This document shows, one piece after another, positions 9,001 to 19,400 of a DNA stretch of 64,000 nucleotides. The position numbers were made by a program, and so were the translations under genes. Source of the DNA: Thunnus maccoyii (taxonomy: Eukaryota; Chordata; Actinopteri; Scombriformes; Scombridae); NCBI RefSeq assembly GCF_910596095.1, contig NC_056545.1, forward strand, positions 3,208,001 to 3,272,000, given 5' to 3'. Under the pieces are notes generated by a model, which saw only the letters and a program-made list of their open reading frames with translations, did not search any database and was not told the origin of the DNA. The number at the start of each line of letters is the position of its first letter. Positions within the stretch are counted from its first letter, which is position 1.

Positions 9001-11903
9001 AAGCGTGGGGACATTTTGATCAAAAATATATTTTGGTATATTTCGTCATGAAATAAAGGGACAGGTTAACACATGCACTGTAGTGCACTGAAAAGCCCAC
9101 TGAGATAGTCTGTGTGCATACTAACTTCCACACCAGGTGCTCAAGCTGTCCACGGGCAGTCCACGCCTTTACTTGAAGAGTTTACCAACTTTTATGTAAA
9201 CAGTGTCACGGCTCTTGTCAATGAGATGTAATTGTCTTTTTTATAGACCAGACAATGTCATTATTAATATTTCTGCTTTAAGTGGCCTTTAACAAACATC
9301 ATTTCCCACAAGCCAAGACTATCAGGGGTTAAATATCACCAGCTCCATAGACTGAGACCAGTCAAATGGGGATGTGTGGGAATAGCCAGCAAACAAAAAG
9401 TTGGAAAAATTACATTAGCAGAGAGCCTGGATGGATATCATGGATAAAGGGAAAAACCATTACGATGGCGTGTGATACTATGTGTGAATTGCAATGCTGG
9501 AAAAATTGAATTGGGAGCTGTAGCATCTTGAAAACTTACAAAAAAATTGTGTTTTTTCTATAGATAGCCGACGGTAGAGAAATTGCATTCTGATGCTATT
9601 AATAATGTTCTTAAATTATTTTGTGAGTATATTATGTGTGTTTTTGAAGTATACGCTGATATTAGTGAAATAATAAACAATGAGTGAATGCAAAGAAATA
9701 ATCCCCATAAAATCTGTTGACAGTGTGTTGTGTGGATAATGCAGAGTAACAAGGACACACAGAAGAGATGGTGAAGTTATCAGCATGGCTAGATACTGCT
9801 AAAGAGAGGCTACACATATTTTAAATTACTGTAATTATTATATTTTGTAATTTGTGTCAAATTTCAGGACATGTGGTTGAATAAATCATATTAGTGTCTT
9901 ATCAGAGCTCAGCTGTTTGTCTTCATGTTTCATTTAGGTGTTGATCCGCCGACGCCCCCTGCAGTACGTGGTTGGTCTCCTCATCCCCAGCATCTTCCTG
10001 ATGTTGGTAGATGTGATCAGCTTCTACTTGCCCCTGAACAGCAGTACACGCATTGCTTTTAAGATCAGCATACTGCTGGGCTACACTTTATTCAGAGTCA
10101 ACCTGACAGATGAACTGCCGGAAAATGCTGTCAGAACACCGCTCATAGGTAAGACTTTCTATGGTTTTTATTAGCTTTGTTTTGCACCCACATTTCCTCT
10201 TCTTCAACCTTGATTTTGTCTGTTGGTATACAGTACATGTGCAAAATTAAACTTGAAAATTTCACTAAATCTTAAAACTGAATTCCTGTATGAATTCACC
10301 AGTAAACACCAGTAAACCACAGTATACAGAGCATTTTCATGTCTACTTGCCTGACCTGGCCGGTGATGTTTAAAAAGTACCAAAGGGATGAAATAGAAAA
10401 AAGAACCAGGTTTACTGATTGCTCAGGATAACTTTTCTGAGAAAAATATGGACCTTTCCTTTTCAAATCTTTCCAGGTTTTATTTTAAAGTTGTCCAGAT
10501 AACTCAATAAACCTGTAGTTTGGAATGGCCCTCCTGCTTGCTGCTGTCACCACTATCAGATAACCCCCATGTTAAAATGGCCACTGTTCAACATTCCCTG
10601 TTTGTAGAGAAGATTTCCCACCAGACTTAACACAATGATTTATTGGAGGAAACACAGAAGGTGAAATCACGGCCTCTCAACCTTATTTGTGTGTAAAAAT
10701 ATAGATTAAGGCAATGATGCAATTAAAGAACAGCATTATTGGTTGCCGGAGAGACCCATGTCCTCCGATAACTGGACATAATCTAACTATTGTGTGTGTA
10801 TGGAAAAAAGTAACCAATGTTTTCTCTTCCCGCTCAAGGTGTGTTCTTTGTGGTGTGCATGGCCCTGCTGATGCTTAGCTTGATCAAGTCTATATTGGTG
10901 GTGAAGCTGCTCCACCACAGCGAGAAGGAGGTCAGGGAAATGTCAGTGTCTGCCTGTCTGCTGGACAAATACGGCTCAGCTGGTCACGGCTTCACAGAAA
11001 GCGCTTTAACCTCTATCAGAACCCTCGACCACATCAACCAGTCTGGAGGTAAGTTACAAACTCAAACATATCAGAGTGTGTTCTTGCTTAATGATTCTCC
11101 AAATCAAAGGTCTGTTTGCAAAAAAAAAACAAAACAGGTGCTTATTGGTGTCAAGAGTAGAAGAACACTTGGATGAAAGGGAGCCAACTATTATTATTTT
11201 TATTTATGATGTTTTTTAAATGTATTTTTATTTACTTCTTTATGTATTCTTTTATTTTATTATCTTCCTCATTTATCTACTGTCTTTGTCATATTTGCTC
11301 TTGCATTCACTGTAATCACATCTGTAACCACATTTTTATTCATTCAGTTAGTTACAGTATTGTTTGCAAAGACTTATGTTTGTTTAACCCTTTCATGCAT
11401 GAATTATTAAATCACAGAGTATTTTTTTATTGTTTATTTTTGCTCTTAAACAATTGAAAAATCATGCCAATAACTTTTTTTTTTTGATATATTGTATTTT
11501 GACATGTGTCTTTATCACAATACTGGTATCAAGGATGGGGATATTAAAAAATATCCTAATCCTATTCTGATTTCACATTTATTAAACTACATGATTAAGC
11601 TGCATGGGTGAAACCAAATACCTTGATCTTCTCATAGATTATGAGCTTGAGCCCACCATGGAGGAAGATGCGCTTTCCCTGAATGAGATCCAGGAGGCTC
11701 CCTCCGGGCTGGATTGGCTGTTCCAAGAGCTGGTTTCCCTCCGTCTGGCCTTATCCCAGGAGGACAGTGAGTCTTCTGCTCAAGCTGATTGGCTGGCCCT
11801 CTGTTCTAAGCTCGACTGCTTCCTCTTCCGCCTTTACCTGTTGGTTCTGGGCTCGTACACCGGTACCCTGCTGCTGCTCTGGGCCAGCTGGAGCTTTGTT
11901 TAA
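3030..11903 (+). CDS. htr3b: 5-hydroxytryptamine receptor 3B-like subunit (complete, 9 coding exons)
   Basis: Subunit of the serotonin-gated pentameric cation channel of the plasma membrane. Joined exons: 3030-3063, 3881-4044, 4963-5007, 5873-5982, 6869-7038, 7350-7507, 9938-10148, 10839-11048, 11638-11903. They sum to 1368 nt (455 residues plus TAA) with GT/AG at every junction and matching phases. Visible features: short hydrophobic leader (1 to about 17), loop D WYRQ (78-81), loop A Glu117, Cys-loop Cys150/Cys164 with 13 residues between, loop B Trp171, M1 about 236-258, M2 about 268-288, M3 about 300-320, M4 about 430-452. The B identity comes from M2 (GYTLFRVN, as in GYTVFRVN of human HTR3B), IQFN before M1, NWT and NSSG sequons, and an MA helix lacking basic residues. 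Human HTR3B is about 441 residues. Kept A-like traits are discussed under findings. The start codon lies just after a polypyrimidine-AG, so a 5' noncoding exon is likely and the leader is the least certain part. Confidence 0.93.
3248..3527. repeat. long inverted repeat in htr3b intron 1
   Basis: About 75-88 bp at 3248-3335 recurs, reverse-complemented and almost unchanged, at 3440-3527, around a spacer of about 105 bp. The outer ends read ATTTCACTTACATTAGG and its complement. Likely a palindromic MITE or foldback element. Confidence 0.85.
3881..4044 (+). CDS. htr3b: htr3b exon 2
   Basis: Acceptor TTTTAG before 3881 and donor GTATGT at 4045. It encodes residues 12-66: the end of the signal peptide, the N-terminal helix and the first beta strand, with the family motif GVRPVHNWT, whose NWT is a glycosylation sequon shared with human HTR3B. 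The 164 nt length equals that of htr3a exon 2. Confidence 0.93.
4440..4525. repeat. fragment of a dispersed teleost repeat
   Basis: The phrases GGGTTCATCCTCTAATGAGC and AATTTCATGGCAATGT resemble those in copies near 30.75, 33.7-34.0 and 34.35 kb in this window. It lies in htr3b intron 2. Confidence 0.45.
4963..5007 (+). CDS. htr3b: htr3b exon 3
   Basis: A 45-nt exon, too short for ordinary ORF detection, placed by homology and by acceptor CCCAG and donor GTAGGT. It encodes residues 67-81 ending in IWYRQ, the loop D segment of the complementary ligand face. The 45-nt length is typical of this exon in Cys-loop receptor genes. Confidence 0.93.
5215..5780. repeat. probable dispersed repeat in htr3b intron 3, with an internal diverged duplication
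   Basis: A block with more CpG than its surroundings. ATGGCGTC...CTACCAAAGAGTAA...ACACA...GGCG occurs twice (about 5240-5303 and 5313-5370). No coding capacity or clear terminal inverted repeats were found. Confidence 0.4.
5873..5982 (+). CDS. htr3b: htr3b exon 4
   Basis: A long polypyrimidine tract and AG precede 5873; donor GTAAGA follows 5982. The 110-nt exon encodes residues 82 to the split codon 118, with WTDEFLVW and loop A (PDVIISEL). Glu117 corresponds to the ligand-site Glu129 of 5-HT3A. Confidence 0.93.
6290..6670. repeat. snapback dispersed repeat in htr3b intron 4
   Basis: The left part (about 6436-6515) and right part (about 6570-6655) are imperfect reverse complements of each other, sharing CTTTCAAA, TTACTGTCTTTTT and GAGGCTT-like blocks. 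I recall similar sequence as a common fish repeat; the family name is not assigned. Confidence 0.5.
6869..7038 (+). CDS. htr3b: htr3b exon 5 (Cys-loop)
   Basis: Acceptor TTTTCAG and a weak donor GTCTGT. It encodes residues 118-174 including PYVYVNSSG, the Cys150-Cys164 loop with FPFD, and SWLHS with loop B Trp171. The 170-nt length equals that of htr3a exon 5. Confidence 0.94.
7350..7507 (+). CDS. htr3b: htr3b exon 6
   Basis: Acceptor CTCTGCAG, donor GTATGT. It encodes residues 175-227: the outer beta strands, the GEWELLS motif and loop C, ending in AHIQFN just before M1. It is one codon shorter than htr3a exon 6. Confidence 0.93.
7651..7932. repeat. diverged tandem duplication in htr3b intron 6
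   Basis: A unit starting GTATAGTTAAATAAAAACAC (7651) recurs at 7828 as GTATAATTAAATAAAAACAC, with about 100 bp of recognisable similarity ending in TCCATTTGAYAGATTT. The period is about 177 bp. Confidence 0.7.
7933..9937. other. remainder of htr3b intron 6
   Basis: About 2 kb of intron with a poly-C run near 8300. No coding exon, RNA gene or recognisable mobile element was identified. Confidence 0.5.
9938..10148 (+). CDS. htr3b: htr3b exon 7 (M1 and M2)
   Basis: Acceptor CATTTAG, donor GTAAGA. It encodes residues 228-297: the RRRP pre-M1 motif, M1 (LLIPSIFLMLVDVISFYLP), and pore-lining M2 with FKISILLGYTLFRVN, closely matching the HTR3B version rather than the HTR3A version. The exon ends at PLIG. 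Confidence 0.95.
10839..11048 (+). CDS. htr3b: htr3b exon 8 (M3 and intracellular loop)
   Basis: Acceptor CTCAAG, donor GTAAGT. It encodes residues 298-367: M3 (VFFVVCMALLMLSLIKSI) and the first half of the variable M3-M4 cytoplasmic loop. The exon ends in phase 1 at QSG. Confidence 0.92.
11638..11903 (+). CDS. htr3b: htr3b exon 9 (MA helix, M4, stop)
   Basis: Acceptor CTCATAG. It encodes residues 368-455 and stop TAA at 11901-11903. The membrane-associated MA helix carries Glu409, Ser413 and Ala417 where human 5-HT3A has Arg432, Arg436 and Arg440. M4 follows and the protein ends WASWSFV, like the WALWGGV end of human HTR3B. Confidence 0.93.
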
Positions 11904-13044
11904 CCGCATGTTATATGCAGCACTTCAGTCTGTGTTTGCAAAGCCTTGTTCACAGATGCTTTTATAGGATTGCTCTGGTTTATAAAAACTTGGTTCTTAT
12001 TTGTGTAGTTCTGGCATCATTTTAATCGGTCATGATGACATTGTACACATCAAGTTGCTGAGACCTGGAAACCTTGTGACATCACTACAACAAAGTCCAA
12101 AGGGCAAGAAATACAAAGAGTCAGACGACCATGCAGGTTGTTAACAACAGTTCATATCTAAATCACTTTATCTGGAGCTAAAACTGAAAGTGAGCACATT
12201 CGAAATGTTGGTGATAATCCCTCGTTACACTGAAAATGATAGTAATCGCAATGCTAGCGAGTGAGCAGGTCAACGATGAACTACAACAGATAGTTTGTGT
12301 AAAAAATGGCTGTTTGTCTTTGTTTTCTCTCCCATATAAGTTTGGCTAACCTGTTTGTTTACAACCTGTTTGATCGTCTTTTTAGCAGTGTTACCTTGTT
12401 CCCAGATCTTAGCTATTTATTAGCCTTAAACCTTCATCTTGCAAAAAAAGGGTCTGAGGACCAAAATGTTGTGTTATTAAAGTGATGGACAGCGTGTGGG
12501 ATTCTTTAGTTTTCTTTTCAAGAGTTTTTGGTCCTACACACTTGTGACTAGGACATTATGGGGTGCAGGAAAATAAAAAATATAATCCAAGTTGTATAAA
12601 ACCTCTACTATCCCTTAATATTCTGTTCCTATAACCTCCAGATATTGCTTTCCCACTTTATAGCAACATCATAGTTTGACAGAGACATTGGTGTAGCGAG
12701 TCTGTTATCATGTTTTCCAGAGAGATAGTGTAGAACGAGATGGCCCTCTGGAGAAAATCCCTAGTGCCCGTTTGATGTTATGATACTGTATTCATACTTT
12801 AATCTCCATCCCACTGCCATAAAATAGATCAATAAAACACATTCAGAGCTCAGCTGCTGTGTCTCTATTCCCTGCTAGTTTCCTAGTAGTCATGTTAAGA
12901 ATATCAGAAGTGTGTTATAGAAAACTTGCCAGTGGAGGGATCTGTATTAATGCACTATCCAGTGGACCAAGTTACATGATGTTATGCAAGAGAGCTAAAA
13001 AATGTTGTTTACTTGTTGTTTGTTACCTGTTATTTTGAAATAAA
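11904..13044 (+). other. htr3b: probable htr3b 3' UTR with candidate polyadenylation signals
   Basis: AATAAA hexamers occur at 12831-12836 and 13039-13044 on the coding strand, the first good candidates after the stop. No coding potential is seen between them. The true end of the transcript cannot be fixed from sequence alone. Confidence 0.45.
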
Positions 13045-13194
13045 AGCAAAGCCTTTACGCTGCATATGATTATTTTGTGAAGATAATACATGATATATAC
13101 GTGAAAATAAAAGCCTCACAGAGTAAAACCAATCATGGACTTGTGTATTTTTATTTCTGAAGTACACTGACTCATGAGAAATCTGATCATTACC

Positions 13195-15090
13195 ATAATA
13201 ATAATAATAATAATACATTTTATTTATGGGTGCCTTTCAAAGCACTCAAGGACACCTTACAAAACACAGTTAAAACAAGCAGCAATGTATCAAGACATCA
13301 TAAAATCAAACAAAGCTTTGATAAACAATAATAAGTTAATACAATAGATAGGTATAAAATCATCATCAGTGCAAAACCCAATGTGGGTGTAACCATTAGA
13401 GCCAGGATCAGACTGAATATGCCATTTTGAAAAAGTATGTACTGTCAATATTGTGAATATCTTGTGGGAGATAGTTCCAGAAGCGGGATCCAGGACAGCT
13501 GAAGGTTCTAGACCAATGATAGTCAACAGTGTGGCGGTACTGATCCTCCAGACCACAGCTGATCGGAAAGTAGCCTGAGAACCTGCTCCCAGCCACTTGT
13601 GAAACCACCTCACATGGTTCTGTATATAGGGAAACGTCCCCTTAATAAACAAATGCCTCTTCAACAATAATAATGAAAAAATGCCTCTTCAATATGTGTA
13701 ATAAATAAACAAAATATAAAGCCTGCTGGTGTTAGGCTATTGTGAGGTAAGCACAACCACTTGCACAAATACCACTAAGATCAACCAAACGCAGGTCACT
13801 TGGTCGAAAGGTTTATGTTTTAGCATTCCCTCAAATCAGAAAGGCAAAAGACCAGAATGAAGACTCAAAAGGGCCTGAACAAATCAGAGTTTTTGTCTGA
13901 CAAGCTCTACAAATGAGGTCTGCAAACAGTTGAGGAAAGAACAGAGTGACCAGGGTGTGCAGTTTCTCTCCTCTTTTAAACCCCAGAAAAAAGGTGTTAC
14001 CACAGCCTGATTGGCCAAGAGGGAAATGAACTCGGCTGCCCTCAATTACTATGTGGGAGCCAGTCCCCACAACCCGCACAACAGGTGATCTGAATAACCC
14101 TCCAATCAACCCAGAGGGATTTCGACATGCAACTACACAAATTCGGAACATGGAGACAGGGAAATGACAGCAAGTCCCACGAATGGGTGACTGCTACAAG
14201 CAAACAGATGGCATAGTGAGCTGGATGGCAGAGGAGGATTTGAGAGTACAGGCGGGTGTGTTGATATGTAGGAGTTTGGAAAGATATGAAGGTGTTAGGT
14301 TATGAAGGGCCTTACAGGTGAGAAGCAGAATTTTGAAATTGTTAGGAAATTGAGTTCTGGTAATGATATAGGCAGCTGTATTCTGAACCAACTGAAGTTT
14401 TTGAAGACACTTGAGAGGAAGACCAAAGAGGATAGATTTGCATTAGTCAGTATGGGATGTAGTCAGGGTTGAATGAGAATGGCGGTGCTGTTAGGTGTAA
14501 GCGATGGGTGAAGACGATAAATATCGTGTAGAGGGAAGTATGCAGACCGAATAACATTGTTGATGCGTGCTTCAAAAGATAATGTGCTTTCAAAGATGAC
14601 ACCCAGACTCTTAACCTGAGGGGAAGGAGGAACTGTGGAATTGTTAGGTTTTAACCAAAGTAGATCTACGAGGAGAACCTCAGGTTTATCACTATTAAGT
14701 TAGAGAAAGTTCTATGAGAACCAAGATTTAATTTCCAGTAAGCAATCGGAAAGGGAAGTGGGCAGAAAAGTGGAAGTAGGCTTGGTAGATAGATAGAGTT
14801 AGAGCGGAGTGTCATCCAGATAGCAGTGAAATTGAATGCAGAATTTCCTGAAAATATGGCCAAGAGGTAGAAGGTAAATAATAAATAGGAGGGGGCATAA
14901 AACAGAGCCCTGGGGAACACCGCTAGTAACTGGAAAGGACTGTGATCTCAACTGAGTGCAGCCAGAGAGATATGATTTACACCAGGCAAGAAAGGTGCCA
15001 ATGATTCCAATGGAAGCTAATCTCTCTAGGAGGATGTTATGTGAGATGGTATCAAAGGCTGCACTCAGAGAGTGATGAGTATGGTTAAGA
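13195..15090 (-). mobile_element. degenerate L2/CR1-type LINE, reverse transcriptase and 3' end, interrupted
   Basis: Read on the minus strand, 15090 down to about 14660 gives AAFDTISHNILLERL, SGVPQGSVL and a YLDDT form of the catalytic box. 14390-14195 gives the C-terminal NFKILLLTCKALHNLTPSYL. 13540-13420 gives PGSRFWNYLPQDIHNIDS, and a GTGCCTTTGAAA-type tail ends in (ATT)n at about 13195. These are parts of one LINE reading order, separated at about 13550-14190 by unrelated DNA, so a single element split by an insertion is likely. Frameshifts and stops make it inactive. Clade assignment is from remembered motif style only. Confidence 0.7.
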
Positions 15091-16373
15091 GCTCGGAGTT
15101 GGCTGCCATCAATAGGTCCCTGGTGATTTTTTTAAATACTCTGTATACATTATGAAAGGCAGCTATAAGCACTCAGAAGCTGCAGTGTTCATGTTCATCA
15201 TTTTGCAGCAGATTTACAGCTGAAAAAAGAAATTTAAACTATCATGAATGAAACTAAAATCTTCATGGCTTCAATTTATTGGATCTAAATGTTCAAATTG
15301 AAACGAACGTCAGATTATTTTTGAATGTGTTTGATGCTCAGATTTACAGCTGTTTGGGACAGAACTGGACAATGAAAAGGGGATGGCTGACAGCCCCTAT
15401 ATCTCCTGTTATGATGTTTCTATAAATTAGCTAACATTCAGCCATACATGAAAAATTCCAAAAAAAAGCAAAGAAAGGTGAAAAATAAGTCCAACATGCA
15501 ACTGGACTACTGTACATTTATTTTCACAAACGCAAATTCACTTATACTGGGCAGATATGGTAAACAGGCCAGAAACCTAAGCAGTTGAATGGTATACTGA
15601 TTGGTGCATTTCACCAAATCAGATATTGACTTACAGTGAAAATTGTGGCTAGTGTAGATTTGATATAATAAAGGGCCTTAAATGCTGAGACTTTGCCATC
15701 TGTAATCGAGTTGACACTTTTGTCAAACTGTCTTGCAACTGTTCTTTTTTTGGACAATTTTATTTGACCTTTTATGACACAAAATCCCAATGGAAACAAT
15801 TCCAGTGCATTCTCAAAGAAAAAGAACACAAATTGAACAACAGCAAGGCTACACCAAATATAACCAAAAATAAATAAATAAGTGCATAAACATAAAAAAT
15901 AAAGTTACACTTCAGGAGTCAAACAGATCAAGTTTCCACATAAAATTAAATACATAACTAAAATCATTTATATGCTGAAATCCGATCAACTAAACAGACA
16001 GATGTCCATGTCACTTAACTGTTCTAAATTACTGTAACAAACTGACGTGATGTTGTATTACTAAATTAAATGATTACTCAGACATGACATACGATCTGGT
16101 CACAAGAGCTTGTATCACTAGAGTCTCTCAACTCCATTTATCTAAGCGAACTGCTGCTTTATTGAACGAGGAGGAGTGGCGTCAGAGCAGATGGATCCAC
16201 CCTTATGAGCTCAGTGACACTAACAAGGTTTTGATAGTGGAAGTGAGTGAAGTGATGGATACAGTGGATGGATATGGAGGATATTGGTATCAGGCGTCCC
16301 AAGGCTTTTCATCAGAGCAGCAGGCAGAGGTTCACAGCAGGAGGGGAAATCACAGATGAACTGAACTGGCACC
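15091..16373. other. htr3a upstream region
   Basis: AT-rich spacer between the LINE and the htr3a start codon. The last 250 bp before 16374 are higher in complexity and probably hold the promoter and 5' UTR. No TATA box or other element can be asserted. Confidence 0.4.
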
Positions 16374-16443
16374 ATGAGACTCTCATCAGCCTGGACAACA
16401 CTTGTTTTCTTTCTTATTCAAGGAGCATTAAGAGCCTGCACAG
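16374..16443 (+). CDS. htr3a: htr3a exon 1 (signal peptide)
   Basis: ATG at 16374 in a strong context. It encodes MRLSSAWTTLVFFLIQGALR and a few more residues, a typical signal peptide, then a phase-1 end before donor GTACAG at 16444. Confidence 0.85.
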
Positions 16444-19400
16444 GTACAGCAGCTTCTGTTTTAAACTCCATTATACGCTTTCAAACGTTTGACTGTCAGC
16501 TTACCTAATCATCAACTATGGCAAAGTCCCTTCACTCTTATTTGCCTGCAAAATTTTGAGATTTAGACCCAATTAAAAAGTGTAATATGACACATTTCTG
16601 AAAATTTTTTATTATATTTATAGTTGGTCTGTGTAATACATTATTAGTCACAGGAACTGACTTGATTTTATTATCTGATCAATAGATGCAGAGTATCATT
16701 GGCAGACAATGTGTTTTGTTTATGATTTATGGTTTACTTCTCTTTAGTTTAATTCAGTGAGATATTAGATATGGTATCATATTACAACTAAGACTTATAA
16801 TTAATACAATAATGTGTAAAAAAAGTGAACATTAAATATCTTCAAGGTTATTAGCTAGGTAATTGAGATTAAAGTGTCACTAAAATTAAATAAAGAACAT
16901 CACTGCTGTCAGCAATTGCATAAATTAGGTAAAAAACATAATTTATTAGTTGTACAAATATTGTTATTTGGTCAGAGTAGTGTGTTATTAGAAAGCTCTA
17001 AACCATTAGAAATTATTTACATTACTGCTCTGATAAATAACTTTAAAATACAGATTTTCACATTTTTTGTTTATTTGATCTGTATACTCTCATTTACCAA
17101 GATAAAAAAAACACACTAAAACTTGAAAGGTAAAAAAAGTTAGTAACATTTAATAAATACATTTCATTATTAACGTTATTTTGCCGGAATTAACTAGCTG
17201 TTAGCTTTATTAAATATATTCAATTTAATCAATACTGTGTATATAGTATATATATATACTATATATATTTATAAACAGTATTTACTCATTCTACTATATA
17301 TAAGCATTTTATTTAAGACAGCTTTCTCCTCATGCCATTCACTTCCAGAGTGAGATCTCATTAAAACAAAAAAGCTATTTATTCCAATGAAGATTACTCT
17401 TATAAATTATAAGCAATAATTCTATTGCTTTAATTGACTTGTATAACGTTCACCTCTGCTGACAATATAAGAGATAAACACTGTGCTGTATCTCTAATGT
17501 CTGCTGTAAAAGATGAATGTTTTGTAACTTTTCAGTGAAGAAACTGGGCAGCAGCACGGGAAGATTTGCCAACGCCACCTTAGTGCGTCTGTCAGAGTTT
17601 TTGAGTGCGGGGTATAAAAAGGGAGTGAGACCAGTAAAAGACTGGAGAACGTCCACTATCGTAGCCATAGACCTCATGGTTTACTCTATCCTCAATGTGG
17701 TGAGTTACTTATGCTGCACAAATGATCCACACTAATGAATGTCACAATGAGCCACTGTGCAGTGTTATAATTATATCCAGCTCCTCTGCTTAGAGTTTCC
17801 CGCCTTCTTTAATTATTGTTTTACAGTATATGCTATATGTCGTCTGCACAATTATCTACATCACTCCTACATAAGGTTATATTAGGTTTGTAACACTTCA
17901 AATGAACCTTGCATTATTACTGCAACATGATTATCCTGCATTATGGCCCTGGAGGAAAACTTAGCTGCCTGTTTTATAAGCTGGAATTAATTTGAAAATA
18001 TGCATATAAACAGAAACATTGACACAGGGACTCTCTTCAAGAAATTATCCTATGATTACGAAATGCATAAACCAACCACTGTAATCACTTTAAGACCTCT
18101 ATCATGTCTGTTGATTTTGTGCTTCAGTGGTGCATAATCCCAAACACACATTCAATTAAATCAGCACAAACCAGTATGACATGTATGGCATTCACACAAT
18201 AAGCCTGTAGCTTTCAGGGCCCATGAAGACATGTGAGATTTAACAAATCTCAAACTACTTAGTTGACAAATATGATTTTGCATATATGCATCACCTTGAT
18301 AAGACTCGCTTTTGGTTTTGAGCCTCATTGTCTCAAATGTATAGAAGCTTTTCAATTAAATATGCATATGTGGACCGGTAGCTCTCTCTCTTATGCAACA
18401 AATGCCAACTGATTATTTGAATAAGAAAATATGTGGTTGGATTATTGTGTGTGTTTGCAAAATGTCAAAATCTGATTGGTCGGAGTAGGCGCAATGTGTA
18501 AAAAACTATTTGTGGGTAAATTTAAATATTTATGCCAAATAACCCCTCATGTGCAAGTTGTAGCATAAATGCAAAAACTTAAATTTAAAAAAAAAGCATT
18601 TTAAAAATATTCAAATATATCAGGAACATAAGATGTATTTCATATGAATATAATGTAATGAAAAAAGATATAATGAATGTATAACTGCATATACAGACTC
18701 TAAAAACTATTTCTTCTTGTTTTCTAACACAGGATGAGAAGAACCAGGTTTTGACAACATATGTGTGGTACAGACAGGTAAGATAAAGATACTAGATATT
18801 ATATCTTGAACATAACTATTTTTTGGTTAACTGCATTATTGATAATTATTTATCTTTCAAATATTGGATCCATTAAAGCATTTTTATATTATAATATTAT
18901 AAATTACCTTTACTTTGTGTATTAATAAATGTCTGTAAAGAACTTAATAACACTGTGACATGCTTCTACAGTATGCATATAACATATATTTTCATTCTGT
19001 AAAAATAAGCCAGTGATGCTGTAGTTCTGTTTATATTAGGGCTGTGCCCGAATACAAATACGTTATTCGGCAAAGCACAAATAGTGGGTTTTTTTTGTTT
19101 GTTTTTTTACGAATATTTGTTTCATACAAATATTTTTTAAAATTATTTGTTTTTGGGAAGAAAAAAACAAAACATGTCAAATAGCAGCGAGCAGGTCATT
19201 TATAGTCACTATCTCAGTGTCTCTCCTCCGCTCTGTTGTTACATCTATCAGCAGGTCTCAATGAGGGGAGTCATGTCCACCTGTTACATGACGCATATTT
19301 CTTAATTTGGACATCACTTTAATTTTCATCTTTAATTTTCTAAAATTATAAATGTAATAAAAACAAAAACAGGATTTTTAAGCCTCTTTCCACTTTTACT

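Noticed and set aside
13831..14151. 106-codon ORF on - between LINE parts
   Set aside because: No known domain; lies in the DNA that interrupts the LINE.
16084..16359. 91-codon ORF just upstream of htr3a
   Set aside because: No similarity recognised, and it overlaps the expected promoter/5' UTR of htr3a. The conserved protein begins at 16374.
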